From Nocardia cyriacigeorgica (GTDB lineage: Bacteria; Actinomycetota; Actinomycetes; Mycobacteriales; Mycobacteriaceae): DNA of 64,000 nucleotides. Of the stretch, positions 1-9,400 are shown piece by piece. The notes under the pieces were generated by a model. It did no database searches, was not told the origin of the DNA, and saw nothing but the letters and a program-made list of their open reading frames with translations. The translations under genes and the position numbers were made by a program. Each line of letters opens with the position of its first letter. Positions within the stretch are counted from its first letter, which is position 1. Where the stretch lies: the NCBI RefSeq assembly GCF_029868385.1, contig NZ_JARWNX010000027.1:40679-104678 (forward strand), given 5' to 3'.

Positions 1-677
1 CCAATGCGATGACGGTCTATCAGGCGAAACGGCTCGGGATAAAGAACTTCTCGCTGCTGGTCTCGCATGTGCTGGTACCGCCGGCGATTTCGGCGATCAT
101 GGAATCGCCGAGCTGCCGGGTGCAGGGCTTCCTGGCCGCCGGGCATGTGTGCACGGTGATGGGGACCGGTGAATACCCGCCGCTGGCGGAGAAATACCAC
201 GTGCCGGTGGTCGTCACCGGATTCGAACCGCTCGACATTCTCGAAGGCATCCGGCGCACCGTGCTCCAGCTCGAACAGGGCCGTCATGAATTGGACAATG
301 CCTACCGGCGCGCGGTGTCCGCCGACGGCAATCCCGCCGCCAAGGACATGCTCGCCGACGTCTTCGAACTCACCGATCGGGCCTGGCGCGGAATCGGAGT
401 GATTCCGGGCAGCGGGTGGCGACTCTCGCCCCGCTATCGCGAATACGATGCCGAGCATCGGTTCTCGGTGCAGAATCTGCACACCTCGGAGTCCTCGGTC
501 TGCCGCTCCGGTGAGGTATTGCAGGGCCTGATCAAACCGCACGAATGCGCCGCGTTCGGCAAACAGTGCACGCCACGAAATCCGCTGGGCGCCACCATGG
601 TGTCGTCGGAGGGCGCGTGCGCGGCGTACTACCTGTACCGGCGGCTCGATCTCCCCGCGGAGGTGGCTCATGCCTGA
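1..677 (+). CDS. hypD: Hydrogenase maturation protein HypD, C-terminal part
   Basis: This is the carboxy-terminal part of HypD, the cytoplasmic iron-sulfur scaffold that works with HypC and HypE to build the Fe(CN)2CO centre of [NiFe]-hydrogenases. The frame is open from the first bases, so the 5' part (roughly 150 codons, as the family is usually about 370-380 aa) lies outside the window; the ATG at 9 is internal. Family features seen are the [13 protein letters not shown] segment and the cysteine-rich end with '[13 protein letters not shown]', '[12 protein letters not shown]' and a final Cys near '[13 protein letters not shown]'. The last 8 bases overlap hypE, which implies translational coupling in one hyp operon. 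The hydrogenase structural genes are not in the window. Confidence 0.93.
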   Translation, partial: NAMTVYQAKRLGIKNFSLLVSHVLVPPAISAIMESPSCRVQGFLAAGHVCTVMGTGEYPPLAEKYHVPVVVTGFEPLDILEGIRRTVLQLEQGRHELDNAYRRAVSADGNPAAKDMLADVFELTDRAWRGIGVIPGSGWRLSPRYREYDAEHRFSVQNLHTSESSVCRSGEVLQGLIKPHECAAFGKQCTPRNPLGATMVSSEGACAAYYLYRRLDLPAEVAHA

Positions 678-1749
678 ATCCACCGAGACCACGGCGGCGG
701 GCATCGACTTCGAGAACTGGGTCTGCCCGATGCCGCTGCGCGATTCGCCGAATATCGTCATGGGGCACGGCGGTGGCGGTGCGATGTCGGGCGAGTTGAT
801 CGAGCATCTGTTCCTGCCCGCGTTCGGCGCCGCGGCCGCACCGGGGCTCGGCGATTCGGCCGTGCTCACCCTCGCCGGTGCGCGCTTGGCCTTCACCACC
901 GATTCGTTCGTGGTGAAACCGATGACCTTCCCCGGCGGTTCGATCGGGGAGCTGGCGGTCAACGGGACGGTCAACGATCTGGCGATGTCCGGTGCGCGGC
1001 CCATGGTGCTGTCGACGGCGTTCATCCTGGAAGAAGGCACACCATTGGCGTCGATCGCGGCGATCGCCGGAGCCATGGGCACGGCGGCGCTCGGCGCGGA
1101 CGTGAAACTGGTGACCGGTGACACCAAGGTGGTCGACGCCGGGCACGGCGACGGTGTCTATGTGAACACCGCGGGTATCGGTGTCCTGGACGCCGGGGTG
1201 GATATCCGGCCGGAACTTGCGCGGGCCGGTGATGTGGTGCTGGTCAGCGGTGAGATCGGTGTGCATGGTGTCGCGGTGCTGTCCTGCCGCGCCGGACTCG
1301 AGTTCGGGACCACGGTGTGCAGCGATACCGCGCCGCTGCACGGTCTGGTCGCCGCCATGCTCGCCACCGGCGCGCAGGTGCATGTCCTGCGCGACCCGAC
1401 CCGTGGCGGCGTGGCCGCGAGTCTGAACGAGATCGCCAGATCCGCGCAGGTCGGGGTGGTACTGGACGAGCGGAAGATCCCGATCCCGGCGGGCGTGCGT
1501 GATGCCTGCGGGCTGCTCGGCCTCGACCCGCTCTACGTCGCGAATGAAGGCAAACTGGTGGCCTTCGTCGCCGCCGAGGACGCGGATCGGGTGCTGGAGG
1601 CGATGCGCGCGCATCCGCTCGGGGTGCACGCCGAGGCCATCGGGCACTGTGTGACCGATCATCCGGGAATGGTGGTGGCCCGTACCGCACTGGGCGGTAC
1701 CCGCGTAGTGGACCTGCCTGCCGGAGAACAACTTCCGCGGATCTGCTGA
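670..1749 (+). CDS. hypE: Hydrogenase maturation protein HypE
   Basis: HypE (359 aa) dehydrates a carbamoyl group delivered by HypF to a thiocyanate on its own C-terminal cysteine and passes cyanide to iron on the HypC-HypD complex. The protein ends in the diagnostic Pro-Arg-Ile-Cys. The N-terminal half has the AIR-synthase-like ATP-binding features of the PurM superfamily: '[13 protein letters not shown]' near residues 35-47, '[16 protein letters not shown]' near 75-90 and '[13 protein letters not shown]' near 97-109; 'DPTRGGVA' lies near 242. The ATG at 670 lies inside the end of hypD (8-base overlap). Length and motifs are those of an intact enzyme. Confidence 0.95.
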   Translation: MPESTETTAAGIDFENWVCPMPLRDSPNIVMGHGGGGAMSGELIEHLFLPAFGAAAAPGLGDSAVLTLAGARLAFTTDSFVVKPMTFPGGSIGELAVNGTVNDLAMSGARPMVLSTAFILEEGTPLASIAAIAGAMGTAALGADVKLVTGDTKVVDAGHGDGVYVNTAGIGVLDAGVDIRPELARAGDVVLVSGEIGVHGVAVLSCRAGLEFGTTVCSDTAPLHGLVAAMLATGAQVHVLRDPTRGGVAASLNEIARSAQVGVVLDERKIPIPAGVRDACGLLGLDPLYVANEGKLVAFVAAEDADRVLEAMRAHPLGVHAEAIGHCVTDHPGMVVARTALGGTRVVDLPAGEQLPRIC

Positions 1750-1757
1750 GCCTCGCG

Positions 1758-2531
1758 GTGACGGAGCCGAGGATGGTGGACGCGTACCGGGCGCCGGGCG
1801 GTGGCGTCGGCATGTTCGCGCGATACGCGTACGCGCCCAATGCCCTCGGCTACTGCGGGCCACCCGAGCCCGGTCGTCTGCGTGACGGATCGCCCGCCGA
1901 GGTGCGGGCCGCGGCGGTCCGCTTCACCGGGGCCTGGCCGTATCTGCGGGTGCTGTCACGGATGACCGGCATCGCCGATCCGCTCGACGCTCGATTGGTC
2001 GAATCGTATTGGCTCGGCGGCGGAATCGGCGCGACGCTGGATCGCACGGCCTTCGCGGCCGAGCTCATGGCCGTGATCGAACCGCTGGCCGGGCACTATT
2101 GGAACCATCTGACCGATGACCTCGCCGAGGAAGCCGCGCCCGACCACTGCTTCCACGTCTTCGGCATCTATCCGTGGACGCGATTGCTCCGGGTCGGGAC
2201 CGGCGCCACCGCCGTGCGGGTGCTCGACAGCTGCCGGATCACCTGCGGTCTGATCGTCGCGCGCGAGGGGCCCGAGATCGTGGTGCGCAGCCGCGGACTC
2301 GGCTGGGACGGCCACCGGCTGCGGCTGGCGGAGCCGACCGAGCGCCGGATCGCGGTGACCATCGACGGCTATTCGGCCGTGCCCGATGTCCGGCCGGGCG
2401 AGGTCGTCTCACTGCATTGGGATCGCTTGTGCGCGCGGTTGACCCCGCGTCAGGCCGCCGACCTGAGCGCGAGCACGGCCCGGCAGCTGGACTGGACGAA
2501 CCGCCGCCTGTCGCGCGAGCAGGCCGAGTGA
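1758..2531 (+). CDS. Conserved hypothetical protein linked to hyp genes (DUF6390-like)
   Basis: A 257 aa soluble protein of unknown function, 8 bases after hypE in the same direction and so probably the last gene of the maturation operon. Its N-terminal stretch 'FARYAYAPNALGYCGPPEP' resembles a short actinobacterial family that I recall as DUF6390, found next to hydrogenase genes; this assignment is from memory. A Cys-Gly-Pro near residue 34 and His residues near 'DHCFHVFG' (about 128) could bind a metal, but no known enzyme motif is visible. The start used is GTG at 1758; an in-frame ATG at 1773 would remove five residues. A role in [NiFe] cofactor or hydrogenase assembly is inferred from position only. 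Confidence 0.75.
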   Translation: MTEPRMVDAYRAPGGGVGMFARYAYAPNALGYCGPPEPGRLRDGSPAEVRAAAVRFTGAWPYLRVLSRMTGIADPLDARLVESYWLGGGIGATLDRTAFAAELMAVIEPLAGHYWNHLTDDLAEEAAPDHCFHVFGIYPWTRLLRVGTGATAVRVLDSCRITCGLIVAREGPEIVVRSRGLGWDGHRLRLAEPTERRIAVTIDGYSAVPDVRPGEVVSLHWDRLCARLTPRQAADLSASTARQLDWTNRRLSREQAE

Positions 2532-2562
2532 AGCCGCAATAGAAAGCGGCGGTACGGATTCA

Positions 2563-2592
2563 CCGAGTCCGGGCGACGTTGACCGGGCTCGG
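2563..2592. terminator. Hairpin between convergent genes
   Basis: CCGAG-T-CCGG (2563-2572) pairs with CCGG-G-CTCGG (2583-2592) around a 10-nt loop, between the convergent hyp operon and the alpha/beta hydrolase gene. There is no U-tract, as is common for actinobacterial terminators. Confidence 0.5.
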
Positions 2593-2603
2593 CGAACCTC
2601 CGC

Positions 2604-3656
2604 TCAGCCCGCGGCGCTTGCGCGCAGGCCGGTGCGGCGGATGATCCGAGCCAGTTCGTCGTTGAACCGGTCGGCCGCTTCGATATTGGTGAGATGTCCG
2701 GTGGGCCAGACGTGATACCCGGCCAGATTGCCCGCGCGGTCGAGGGTGTCGGCGATGATGCGCGACATGCGCTCGGGCAGCAGATTGTCGCGGCTACCCG
2801 CGATGACCGTTGTCGGAACGGCGAGTGCGGCGGCGGCCTCGCCCAGCTCGAGGTCGGCGAGTGCGGCAGCATGCTTGCCGCGCGCGAGCGGACGGCACGA
2901 CCGGACCACACCGAGTGCGAATTCGACCTGGTCGGCGGTGGCATCGGGCGACATGATGCGCGCCTTGAGTACCGCGCGGGCGGGCCAACCGCCGGGAATC
3001 GGTACGGGCGCGGTGAGCAGGGTTTCGGCGATGGCGATGGGCATCCGCACACCCGCACCGAAGACCGTCACGGGGCGCTCGGCCACCATGAGCGGTTTGT
3101 TGAGCAGCGGCAGCAGATCCGTGTCGTACCGAATATTGCCGGAGGTGGTGTTCAGCAGCACAGCGGCTTTGGCGCGGCGGATGACCTGATCCGGGTGCCT
3201 GGCGGCCCAGGCTTGCAGGGTGATGCCGCCCATGCTGTGGCCGACGAGGACCGCCTGCTTGCCGGGGCGGAGCGTGGCGTCGAGGACCGCGGCCAGATCG
3301 TCGGCCATGGTGTCGGCGGAGGGCGGGAGCGTGCCCGCCTGGCTCTCGCCGTGGCCGCGCTGGTCGTAACAGACCACCCGGTGCGTATCGGCGAAGGCGT
3401 TGATCTGCGGATTCCAGTACTCGATGCTGCAACTCCAGCCGTGCACCAGCACGATGACCTCGCCGTCGGCGGGGCCGTAGGCGTGCACCCGCAGGCGGGC
3501 GCCGTCGACGGTGGTGACCGGGATGACCTCATGGGGTGCGGTCGGCGCGTTCAAGGACGCCGTGTCGAAGGTGCGCGACCGCAGTCCGGCGCGAAAGGGG
3601 GCGGTCAGGGCGCCGTGGCGGACCTGCGCCAGCGTCTTCATCGACTTCACCAGCAT
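2604..3656 (-). CDS. Alpha/beta hydrolase
   Basis: A 350 aa alpha/beta-hydrolase-fold enzyme. Seen: the oxyanion-hole motif HGWS near residue 72-75, the nucleophile elbow GHSMGG with Ser141, a candidate acid Asp in 'AGSRDNLLPE' and a catalytic His in 'WPTGHLTNIEA' near the C-terminus. The first 45 residues are basic and form no clear signal peptide or membrane segment. The substrate cannot be read; esters, lactones or epoxides are all possible for this fold. It is transcribed alone. Upstream (3691-3719) are three copies of TGCAAGC in a pattern that looks like a repressor operator, so inducible expression is likely. Confidence 0.88.
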   Translation of the reverse strand: MLVKSMKTLAQVRHGALTAPFRAGLRSRTFDTASLNAPTAPHEVIPVTTVDGARLRVHAYGPADGEVIVLVHGWSCSIEYWNPQINAFADTHRVVCYDQRGHGESQAGTLPPSADTMADDLAAVLDATLRPGKQAVLVGHSMGGITLQAWAARHPDQVIRRAKAAVLLNTTSGNIRYDTDLLPLLNKPLMVAERPVTVFGAGVRMPIAIAETLLTAPVPIPGGWPARAVLKARIMSPDATADQVEFALGVVRSCRPLARGKHAAALADLELGEAAAALAVPTTVIAGSRDNLLPERMSRIIADTLDRAGNLAGYHVWPTGHLTNIEAADRFNDELARIIRRTGLRASAAG

Positions 3657-3690
3657 CAGAGCACTCCTTTGTGTCTCCCGTCACGGTAAA

Positions 3691-3719
3691 TGCAAGCTGG
3701 GGTGCTTGCAAGTGCAAGC
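3691..3719 (-). promoter_or_regulatory. Candidate operator with three TGCAAGC half-sites
   Basis: TGCAAGC occurs at 3691-3697 and 3713-3719, and its complement GCTTGCA at 3704-3710. The last two form a perfect 7-bp inverted repeat with a 2-bp spacer. The cluster lies 35-63 bp upstream of the hydrolase start codon, where a TetR- or MarR-type repressor would act. The regulator is not in the window. Confidence 0.5.
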
Positions 3720-3900
3720 GCCTCATATCGGAAACAAATACCGCGACGGTGCGCTACACCGGGTGTCGGTCCGGTGCGTAATGCCGTTACCTGGAAAATG
3801 CCCGAAATCTGGGCAAAGTATGCCGAAAGTTTGCCGGAGTTTTCGGGAGGCGAGCCGGATCGGCGCGCACTGTCGTCGGACGACGTCGACGCGCGGCAGG

Positions 3901-4242
3901 TCAGGCGGTGATCGGGGTGCTGAGCAAGCCGAGTTCGGCTACCACGTCCGGCACCACGAGGCACACCTGATCGTCGGCGCGAAAGCCGGCGGGGACATCG
4001 TGGCCGCTGGGGGCGCGTACGAACACCACGACGGAGGAGCCATCGCCGGGATCTATTTCGACGGCGACCGAACGTTCGCCACGCGGGCCGGTGCCCGGAT
4101 CGAGGACGGCATCATCATCGGGGGCGTACCAGCGGCCCACATGCCCGAATTCGAGCTTGCGCGGCGGCCGGTCCCCGAACTCGTCGAGCCCGGTGACACC
4201 AGCGGCGTCCACGCTGAGAGAGCTTACGGGCCGGGACATCAC
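3901..4242 (-). CDS. Hypothetical protein
   Basis: A 113 aa acidic, probably cytosolic protein that I do not recognise. It has no signal peptide, membrane segment or known motif. Its pattern of short beta-strand-like stretches ('SVAVEIDP', 'SSVVVFVRAP', 'DQVCLVVPDV') suggests a small beta-rich domain. The start is the first of two consecutive ATG codons at 4242. It is divergent from the DUF2752 gene with a 108-bp gap. An overlapping plus-strand frame of similar extent shows no family features, so this strand is preferred. Confidence 0.55.
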   Translation of the reverse strand: MMSRPVSSLSVDAAGVTGLDEFGDRPPRKLEFGHVGRWYAPDDDAVLDPGTGPRGERSVAVEIDPGDGSSVVVFVRAPSGHDVPAGFRADDQVCLVVPDVVAELGLLSTPITA

Positions 4243-4336
4243 GGCGGAACGAGTTAGACCATGTCGTTACCTGCTGCGATCGGGTGGCCGTGGTATAGCG
4301 CACCATGCGCGATGGCGGTGCCAACGCGGTCCCGGC

Positions 4337-4342
4337 TACCGT
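4337..4342 (+). promoter_or_regulatory. Candidate -10 element (leaderless start)
   Basis: TACCGT ends 8 nt before the GTG start of the DUF2752 gene, so transcription would begin at or next to the start codon. Confidence 0.4.
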
Positions 4343-4350
4343 GAACAACT

Positions 4351-4800
4351 GTGGATATCACACAGCCCGGGCCGATCACGGCCGGGAAGCCGCCGAGTAC
4401 CCGATGGCGCGGTGTCGCGCTGCCCGCGGCGATCGCCGGGGCGGGCGTCGTCGCGGTGGCGGCGGTGCATCTGCGTGACCCGCATGTGGAGGGATCGTGG
4501 GGGATCTGTCCGGTGTACGCGCTGCTCGGGGTGTACTGCCCCGGCTGCGGTGGTATGCGCGCGGTACACAACCTCACGAATGGCCAGCTGCTGGATTCGC
4601 TGCACAGCAACCTCCTCGCGCTGCCATTGCTCATCCTGTTCGCGCTGTGGGTCGGTGACTGGGCCATCCGCGCCTGGCGGGGTAAGCCGATGCGGAACCT
4701 CGGCATCAACGGCCTCACCATGTGGTCGATCTTCGGCTTCCTCGCGATATTCACGGTGGTGCGCAATACCCCGGTGGGCACCTGGCTGACACCCGTCTGA
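4351..4800 (+). CDS. DUF2752 membrane protein
   Basis: A 149 aa membrane protein of the DUF2752 family. The family signature is visible as 'CPVYALLGVYCPGCGGMRA' near residues 52-70, with three cysteines and the Cys-Pro-Gly-Cys-Gly-Gly core. Hydrophobic segments lie near residues 20-38, 85-103 and 120-140, giving about three membrane spans. The function of the family is unknown. The GTG start at 4351 follows a TACCGT hexamer at leaderless distance. The gene stands alone, divergent from the 113 aa hypothetical protein and followed by a separate small gene. Confidence 0.85.
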   Translation: MDITQPGPITAGKPPSTRWRGVALPAAIAGAGVVAVAAVHLRDPHVEGSWGICPVYALLGVYCPGCGGMRAVHNLTNGQLLDSLHSNLLALPLLILFALWVGDWAIRAWRGKPMRNLGINGLTMWSIFGFLAIFTVVRNTPVGTWLTPV

Positions 4801-4907
4801 CCAGCGGGCGGTGGTGTCGCCGATGACCCTCACGGGGGCGAAGAACCGAGCGGAGCGCGCAACGGGGCAAGCTGGAGGTAGCGCATCGGCCGGAAAGGAC
4901 ACCGCAC

Positions 4908-5096
4908 ATGGTCGACTCACTGAAGGCGCGGGTACGCGCCAAACTGCTGCGTCAGCTGGCCGAAGACGGACCCGCCGATACCGAGCAGGACGATCCGAGG
5001 CTGATCTCGGTGGAAACCGATCTGGACGCACTCGACAGCGTCGCCGATGACGATCCGCTGGTGGAAGAACTCGCCGCCCGCTATCTCGTCTTCTGA
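4908..5096 (+). CDS. Small acidic hypothetical protein
   Basis: A 62 aa soluble acidic protein with no recognised family. The N-terminal 20 residues ('KARVRAKLLRQLAEDG') would form a basic amphipathic helix, followed by an Asp/Glu-rich tail. The reading frame is supported by a purine-rich ribosome binding site (GGAAAGGA) 10 nt before ATG. It ends 17 bases from the convergent M1 peptidase gene. Confidence 0.55.
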   Translation: MVDSLKARVRAKLLRQLAEDGPADTEQDDPRLISVETDLDALDSVADDDPLVEELAARYLVF

Positions 5097-5113
5097 CCCC
5101 GCCGGGCCACGGT

Positions 5114-6460
5114 TCAGGCGCCGGTCGATATCCCGCCCGACGGCGGCAACTGCGGTAGCGGCGCGTTCAGCAGCCAGCTGTCCCACAGTGGGCGTAACGG
5201 CACCATGCTGTAGTGCCCGGCCAGATCGGTGAACTCCTCGGTGGTCACCGATGCGTGCCGGTAGCGCACCGTCCACTCCCGCAGCAGCCGGAAGAACGCC
5301 GAATCACCGAGTTCGAGCCGCAACGAATGCAGGCACAGCGCGCCGCGCTTGTAGACCCGGTCGTCGAACATGTTCGTCGGTCCGGGATCGCCGACGATGA
5401 TGTCCTGCGGTTGACGCGCCAGATTGTGCCGGGCCGCCCTCGCCAGCTGATCGGCGGTCGGCCCGCCGGATTCCTCGGACCAGATCCACTCCGCGTAACA
5501 GGCGAAACCCTCGTGCAACCAGATATCGCGCCACTGCCGGATGGTCAGGCTGTTGCCGAACCACTGGTGCGCGAGTTCATGGGCGACCAGACGTTCCGCG
5601 CCGCGGCGGCCATCGCAATGGTTGGCGCCGAAGATCGAGATGCCCTGGGCCTCGATCGGTATCTCCAGCTCGTCATCGGTGACGACCACCGTGTACGCCT
5701 CGAACGGGTACGGCCCGAACTTCTCGGTGAACACCTCGAGCATCCGTGGCTGTCTGGCGAAATCGTGGTCGAAGGCGCCACGCAGCCGCGCGGGCACCAG
5801 TGCGTACATGGGCAGCGAGCGCTGCGGACCGATGCGATGTCGGCGGTACTGGCCGATCTGAATGGTCGCCAGATAGCTCGACATCGGTTCGGACTGCTCG
5901 TACACCCAGGTGGTCTGGCTCGCCTTGGTCTGTTTGCGCAGCAGGGTGCCATTGGCCAGCGCGTGGTAGGGCGTATCGGTGGTGATCGAAATGCGGTAGC
6001 TGGCCTTGGAACTCGGATGGTCGTCGCACGGGAACCAGGAGGCGGCGCCGTTGGGCTGGCTGGCGACGAGGGCGCCGTCGGTGAGTTCTTCCCAGCCGAC
6101 CTCACCCCACGGACCGCGGACCGGCCGCGGTGTCCCGGCATACTGCACGGTCACCGAGAGCAGCCCACCCGCCGGAATCCGCTGCTGCGGTGTGATGACG
6201 AGCTTGCCCTGCTGATGGCTGTACTTGGCTACCTTGCCGCCGTTGACCAACACCTTCGACACCGATAACGCCTGCGACAGATCGAAGGCGAAACGCGGCC
6301 GCACCTCGGTGGCGACCGCGGTGATCTCGGCGCGGCCCGCCAGCCGGTTGGCGGCGACCTTGTAGATCAGCTCTAGTTCGTACCGTGAGACCCGATAGCC
6401 CCGGTTGCCGTTCTGCGGCAGGTACTCGTCGATGGGAGCGTCGTAGAACTTGGCTCCCAT
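5114..6460 (-). CDS. M1-family zinc metallopeptidase, coupled to the Pls-type synthetase
   Basis: A 448 aa M1 (gluzincin) aminopeptidase-like enzyme. The zinc motif is HELAHQWFGN, with the third ligand Glu in 'HEGFACYAE' 18 residues on; a distal Tyr is in 'DRVYKRGALC'. The exopeptidase loop GxMEN is replaced by 'IPIEAQGISIFG', so substrate recognition may differ from general aminopeptidases. It is shorter than typical M1 enzymes (about 850 aa) because it lacks the large C-terminal domain. No signal peptide is seen. The start chosen is ATG at 6460, which shares one base with the TGA stop of the upstream synthetase (TGATG) and so implies translational coupling. The pair recalls epsilon-polylysine synthetase and its zinc-dependent degrading enzyme in Streptomyces; turnover or self-protection is inferred. 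Confidence 0.9.
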   Translation of the reverse strand: MGAKFYDAPIDEYLPQNGNRGYRVSRYELELIYKVAANRLAGRAEITAVATEVRPRFAFDLSQALSVSKVLVNGGKVAKYSHQQGKLVITPQQRIPAGGLLSVTVQYAGTPRPVRGPWGEVGWEELTDGALVASQPNGAASWFPCDDHPSSKASYRISITTDTPYHALANGTLLRKQTKASQTTWVYEQSEPMSSYLATIQIGQYRRHRIGPQRSLPMYALVPARLRGAFDHDFARQPRMLEVFTEKFGPYPFEAYTVVVTDDELEIPIEAQGISIFGANHCDGRRGAERLVAHELAHQWFGNSLTIRQWRDIWLHEGFACYAEWIWSEESGGPTADQLARAARHNLARQPQDIIVGDPGPTNMFDDRVYKRGALCLHSLRLELGDSAFFRLLREWTVRYRHASVTTEEFTDLAGHYSMVPLRPLWDSWLLNAPLPQLPPSGGISTGA

Positions 6461-9400
6461 CAGCGGGCGGCTCCCGGGTCGGTGGCGGTGGCCCACGGCG
6501 CGATCGGATTACCCCACCAGCGCGTCGACGGCGGGACGGTATCGCCACGCATCACCAGCGAAGCCGGTCCGATGGTCGCGCCCGCGCCGATGGTGGCGGC
6601 GGGCAGGGCGACGCAGTGCGGGCCGAGCGTGGCACCCGCGCCGAGGGTGACGGTATCCATGGACATGATCCGATCGTGGAACAGATGGGTCTGCACCACG
6701 CAGCCACGTTCCACGGTCGCGCCGTCACCGAGCGTCACCAAATCCGCCTCCGGTAGCCAATAGGACTCGCACCATACCCCGCGACCGATACGGGCGCCGA
6801 GGCCGCGCAGCCACAGATTCAGTACCGGGGTACCCGTCGCGGCGCGCGCGAACCACGGCGCGGCGACGGTCTCGACGAAGCTGTCGGAGACCTCGTTGCG
6901 CCAGACGAACGAACTCCACAGCGGATGCTCCTCCGCGCCGATCCGGCCGATCAGCAACCATTTCGCGGTCACCGCGCTCGCGCAGGCCACCGCGCCAGCG
7001 ACCATGAGCACCACACCGGACAGCAGCGCCGCGCCCGGATAGCCGATGGCCTGCGCCAACCAGGCGAGGGCGAACAGCACGCCGAGCCCGATCGCGAATG
7101 TCACCAGCACCGGCAGCAGGCGGCAGGTCTCCACCACGGCCCGGAACACCCGCAACCGCAGCGGTGGATCGAAAGTGCGCTCGGTATCGGTGGTTTCGGT
7201 GGCGCGCCGCAGCCGCACCGGCGGACTGCCGAGCCAGGACGAACCGGCCTTGGCCTTGCTCGGTGCGGCCGACAGCACCGCGACAAGGCCGTTCTTCGGC
7301 ACCCGTCGGCCGGGCGCGGTCATCCCGGAGTTGCCGAGGAACGCGCGTTTGCCGACCTTCGCCTCGCCGATGCGCAGCCAGCCGCCGCCGAGTTCATATC
7401 CGGCGATCATGGTGTCGTCGGCCAGGAACGCGCCGTCGGCGACGGTGGTGAACTTCGGCAGCAGCAACACCGTCGATGCCTCGACCCGTTTGCCGATCCT
7501 GGCGCCGAGCAGCCGCAACCAGATCGGTGTGAGCAGGCTGGCGTACAGCGGGAACAGGAAGTTGCGCGCGCCGTCGAGCAGGCGTTCGGTAGCCCACACC
7601 TGCCAGCCGACCCGGCTGCGGACCGGGTGATAACCCTCGGTGAGACCGATGCTGAGCATGCGCACCGCGATCACCGTCGCCACCGCGTAGACCAGCAGGC
7701 TCAGGAGGGTGGCCACGGGCAGGACGAGCAGTCCGCGGCCGAGCGCGCCCGCGATGGTGGTGGTGTCGCGGATCGACCAGACGATGAGCGCGCCACCGGC
7801 GGCCAGCCCGAAGATCGGCATCGCGGCCAACCCCATCGAGCTGAGCGCGAACGCCGCCACCCAGTGCACCGCACGCTTCGGGGTGTCGGCGGGCCAGCGG
7901 TGCCTGGCCTTGCCGACCTTCACCGCGGGTGAACCCGCCCACTCCTGATCCGGTTTGACCTTCCCGGCGACCGCCGAACCCGCCGCGATCTCGGCGCCGC
8001 GGCCGATCTTGGTGCCGGGCAGCAGGATCGAGCGCGCACCGACCACCGCCCCGCGACCGATCACGATCGGCCCGATATGGACGACATCGCCATCGATCCA
8101 ATATCCGGACAGATCCACCTCGGGTTCGACACTGCACCCGTCGCCGAGTTCGAGCATGCCGGTCACCGGCGGCAGGGTGTGCAGGTCGACGCCCTTGCCG
8201 ATCTTCGCGCCGAGCGCCCGCGCGAACGGCACCATCCACGGTGCACCGGAGAGGTTCTCCGCGCCGCTGGCCTCCGACAGCCGCACCGCCGCCCACAACC
8301 GCAGATGCACCGAACCGCCGCGCGGATAGCTGCCGGGTTCCACACCGCGCAGCAGCAGCCTGGCGCCGACGATACAGATGCTCATCCGCCCGAGCGGGGT
8401 GATGAACACGATGAACAACAGCAGCGTCCACCACCACGACAGCTGCGGCAGCCAGGGCAGCGCACCCGCCCGGCTCGCGATATTGCCGACGATGGCGAGC
8501 CAGGTCAGCCATTGCAGACCGGTGAGGGTGGTCAGCGGGATGGTGGCGAGCACCTGTGCGCACTGCGCCGACAGCGGGGTCGGCCGGACGGTGCGCTCGA
8601 CGACGGCGGCCGCCGGTGCGGTGTCGTCCAGCAGTTCGGCGAGCGCGCCGAGCCGGGGATGGTCGTACAGATCGGCGACAGCGATCCGCGGATACCGTTC
8701 GCGCAGCGCCGTCACCAACTGGGCGGCCGACAGTGATCCGCCGCCGAGATCGAAGAAATCGGCATCGGCGCCGGTGATTTCGGCGCCGAGGATCGAGGTC
8801 CACAGCTGCGCCACCCAGGCCGCGGTGCCGGTGAGCCCGTGATCGACGTTCTGATCGGTGCCCGCCACCGGCCAGGGCAGGGCGTCGCGATCGACCTTGC
8901 CCGAGGTGCGGGTGGGCAGTTCGGGAACCACGACCAGGCGCGGAACCAGCGGTGCGGGCAGCTGTTCGGCGAGCAGCGCGCGGGCGGCCTTGACGTCGTA
9001 ATCGGGCGGGGTGCCGGTGAGGTAGCCCACCAGGATCTGCGTTCCGGCCCCGGTGGTGCGCACGGCGGCCGCCGCACCGCTCACACCGGGCAGATGTTGC
9101 AGGGCGTTGTCGAGTTCGCCCAGTTCGATCCGGCGGCCACCCACCTTGACCTGATCGTCGGCGCGGCCGATGAAGACCAGCCCGGCACTGTCGTTACGCA
9201 CCAGATCGCCACTGCGGTAGGCCCGTTGCCAGCCGAGCGAGGGCAGCGGCGCGTACTTCTCGGCGTCCTTGGCCGGGTCGAGGTAGCGGGCCAGGCCGAC
9301 GCCACCGATCACCAGCTCACCGGATTCGCCCTCACCGACCGGATTACCGGCCGGGTCGACAACCGCCAGATCCCAGCCGTCGAGCGGCAATCCGATGCGC

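Noticed and set aside
3511..4257. Plus-strand frame across the operator region and the 113-codon minus gene
   Set aside because: Its composition changes abruptly along the frame and it runs antisense into two genes; the minus gene is more plausible, though not certain.
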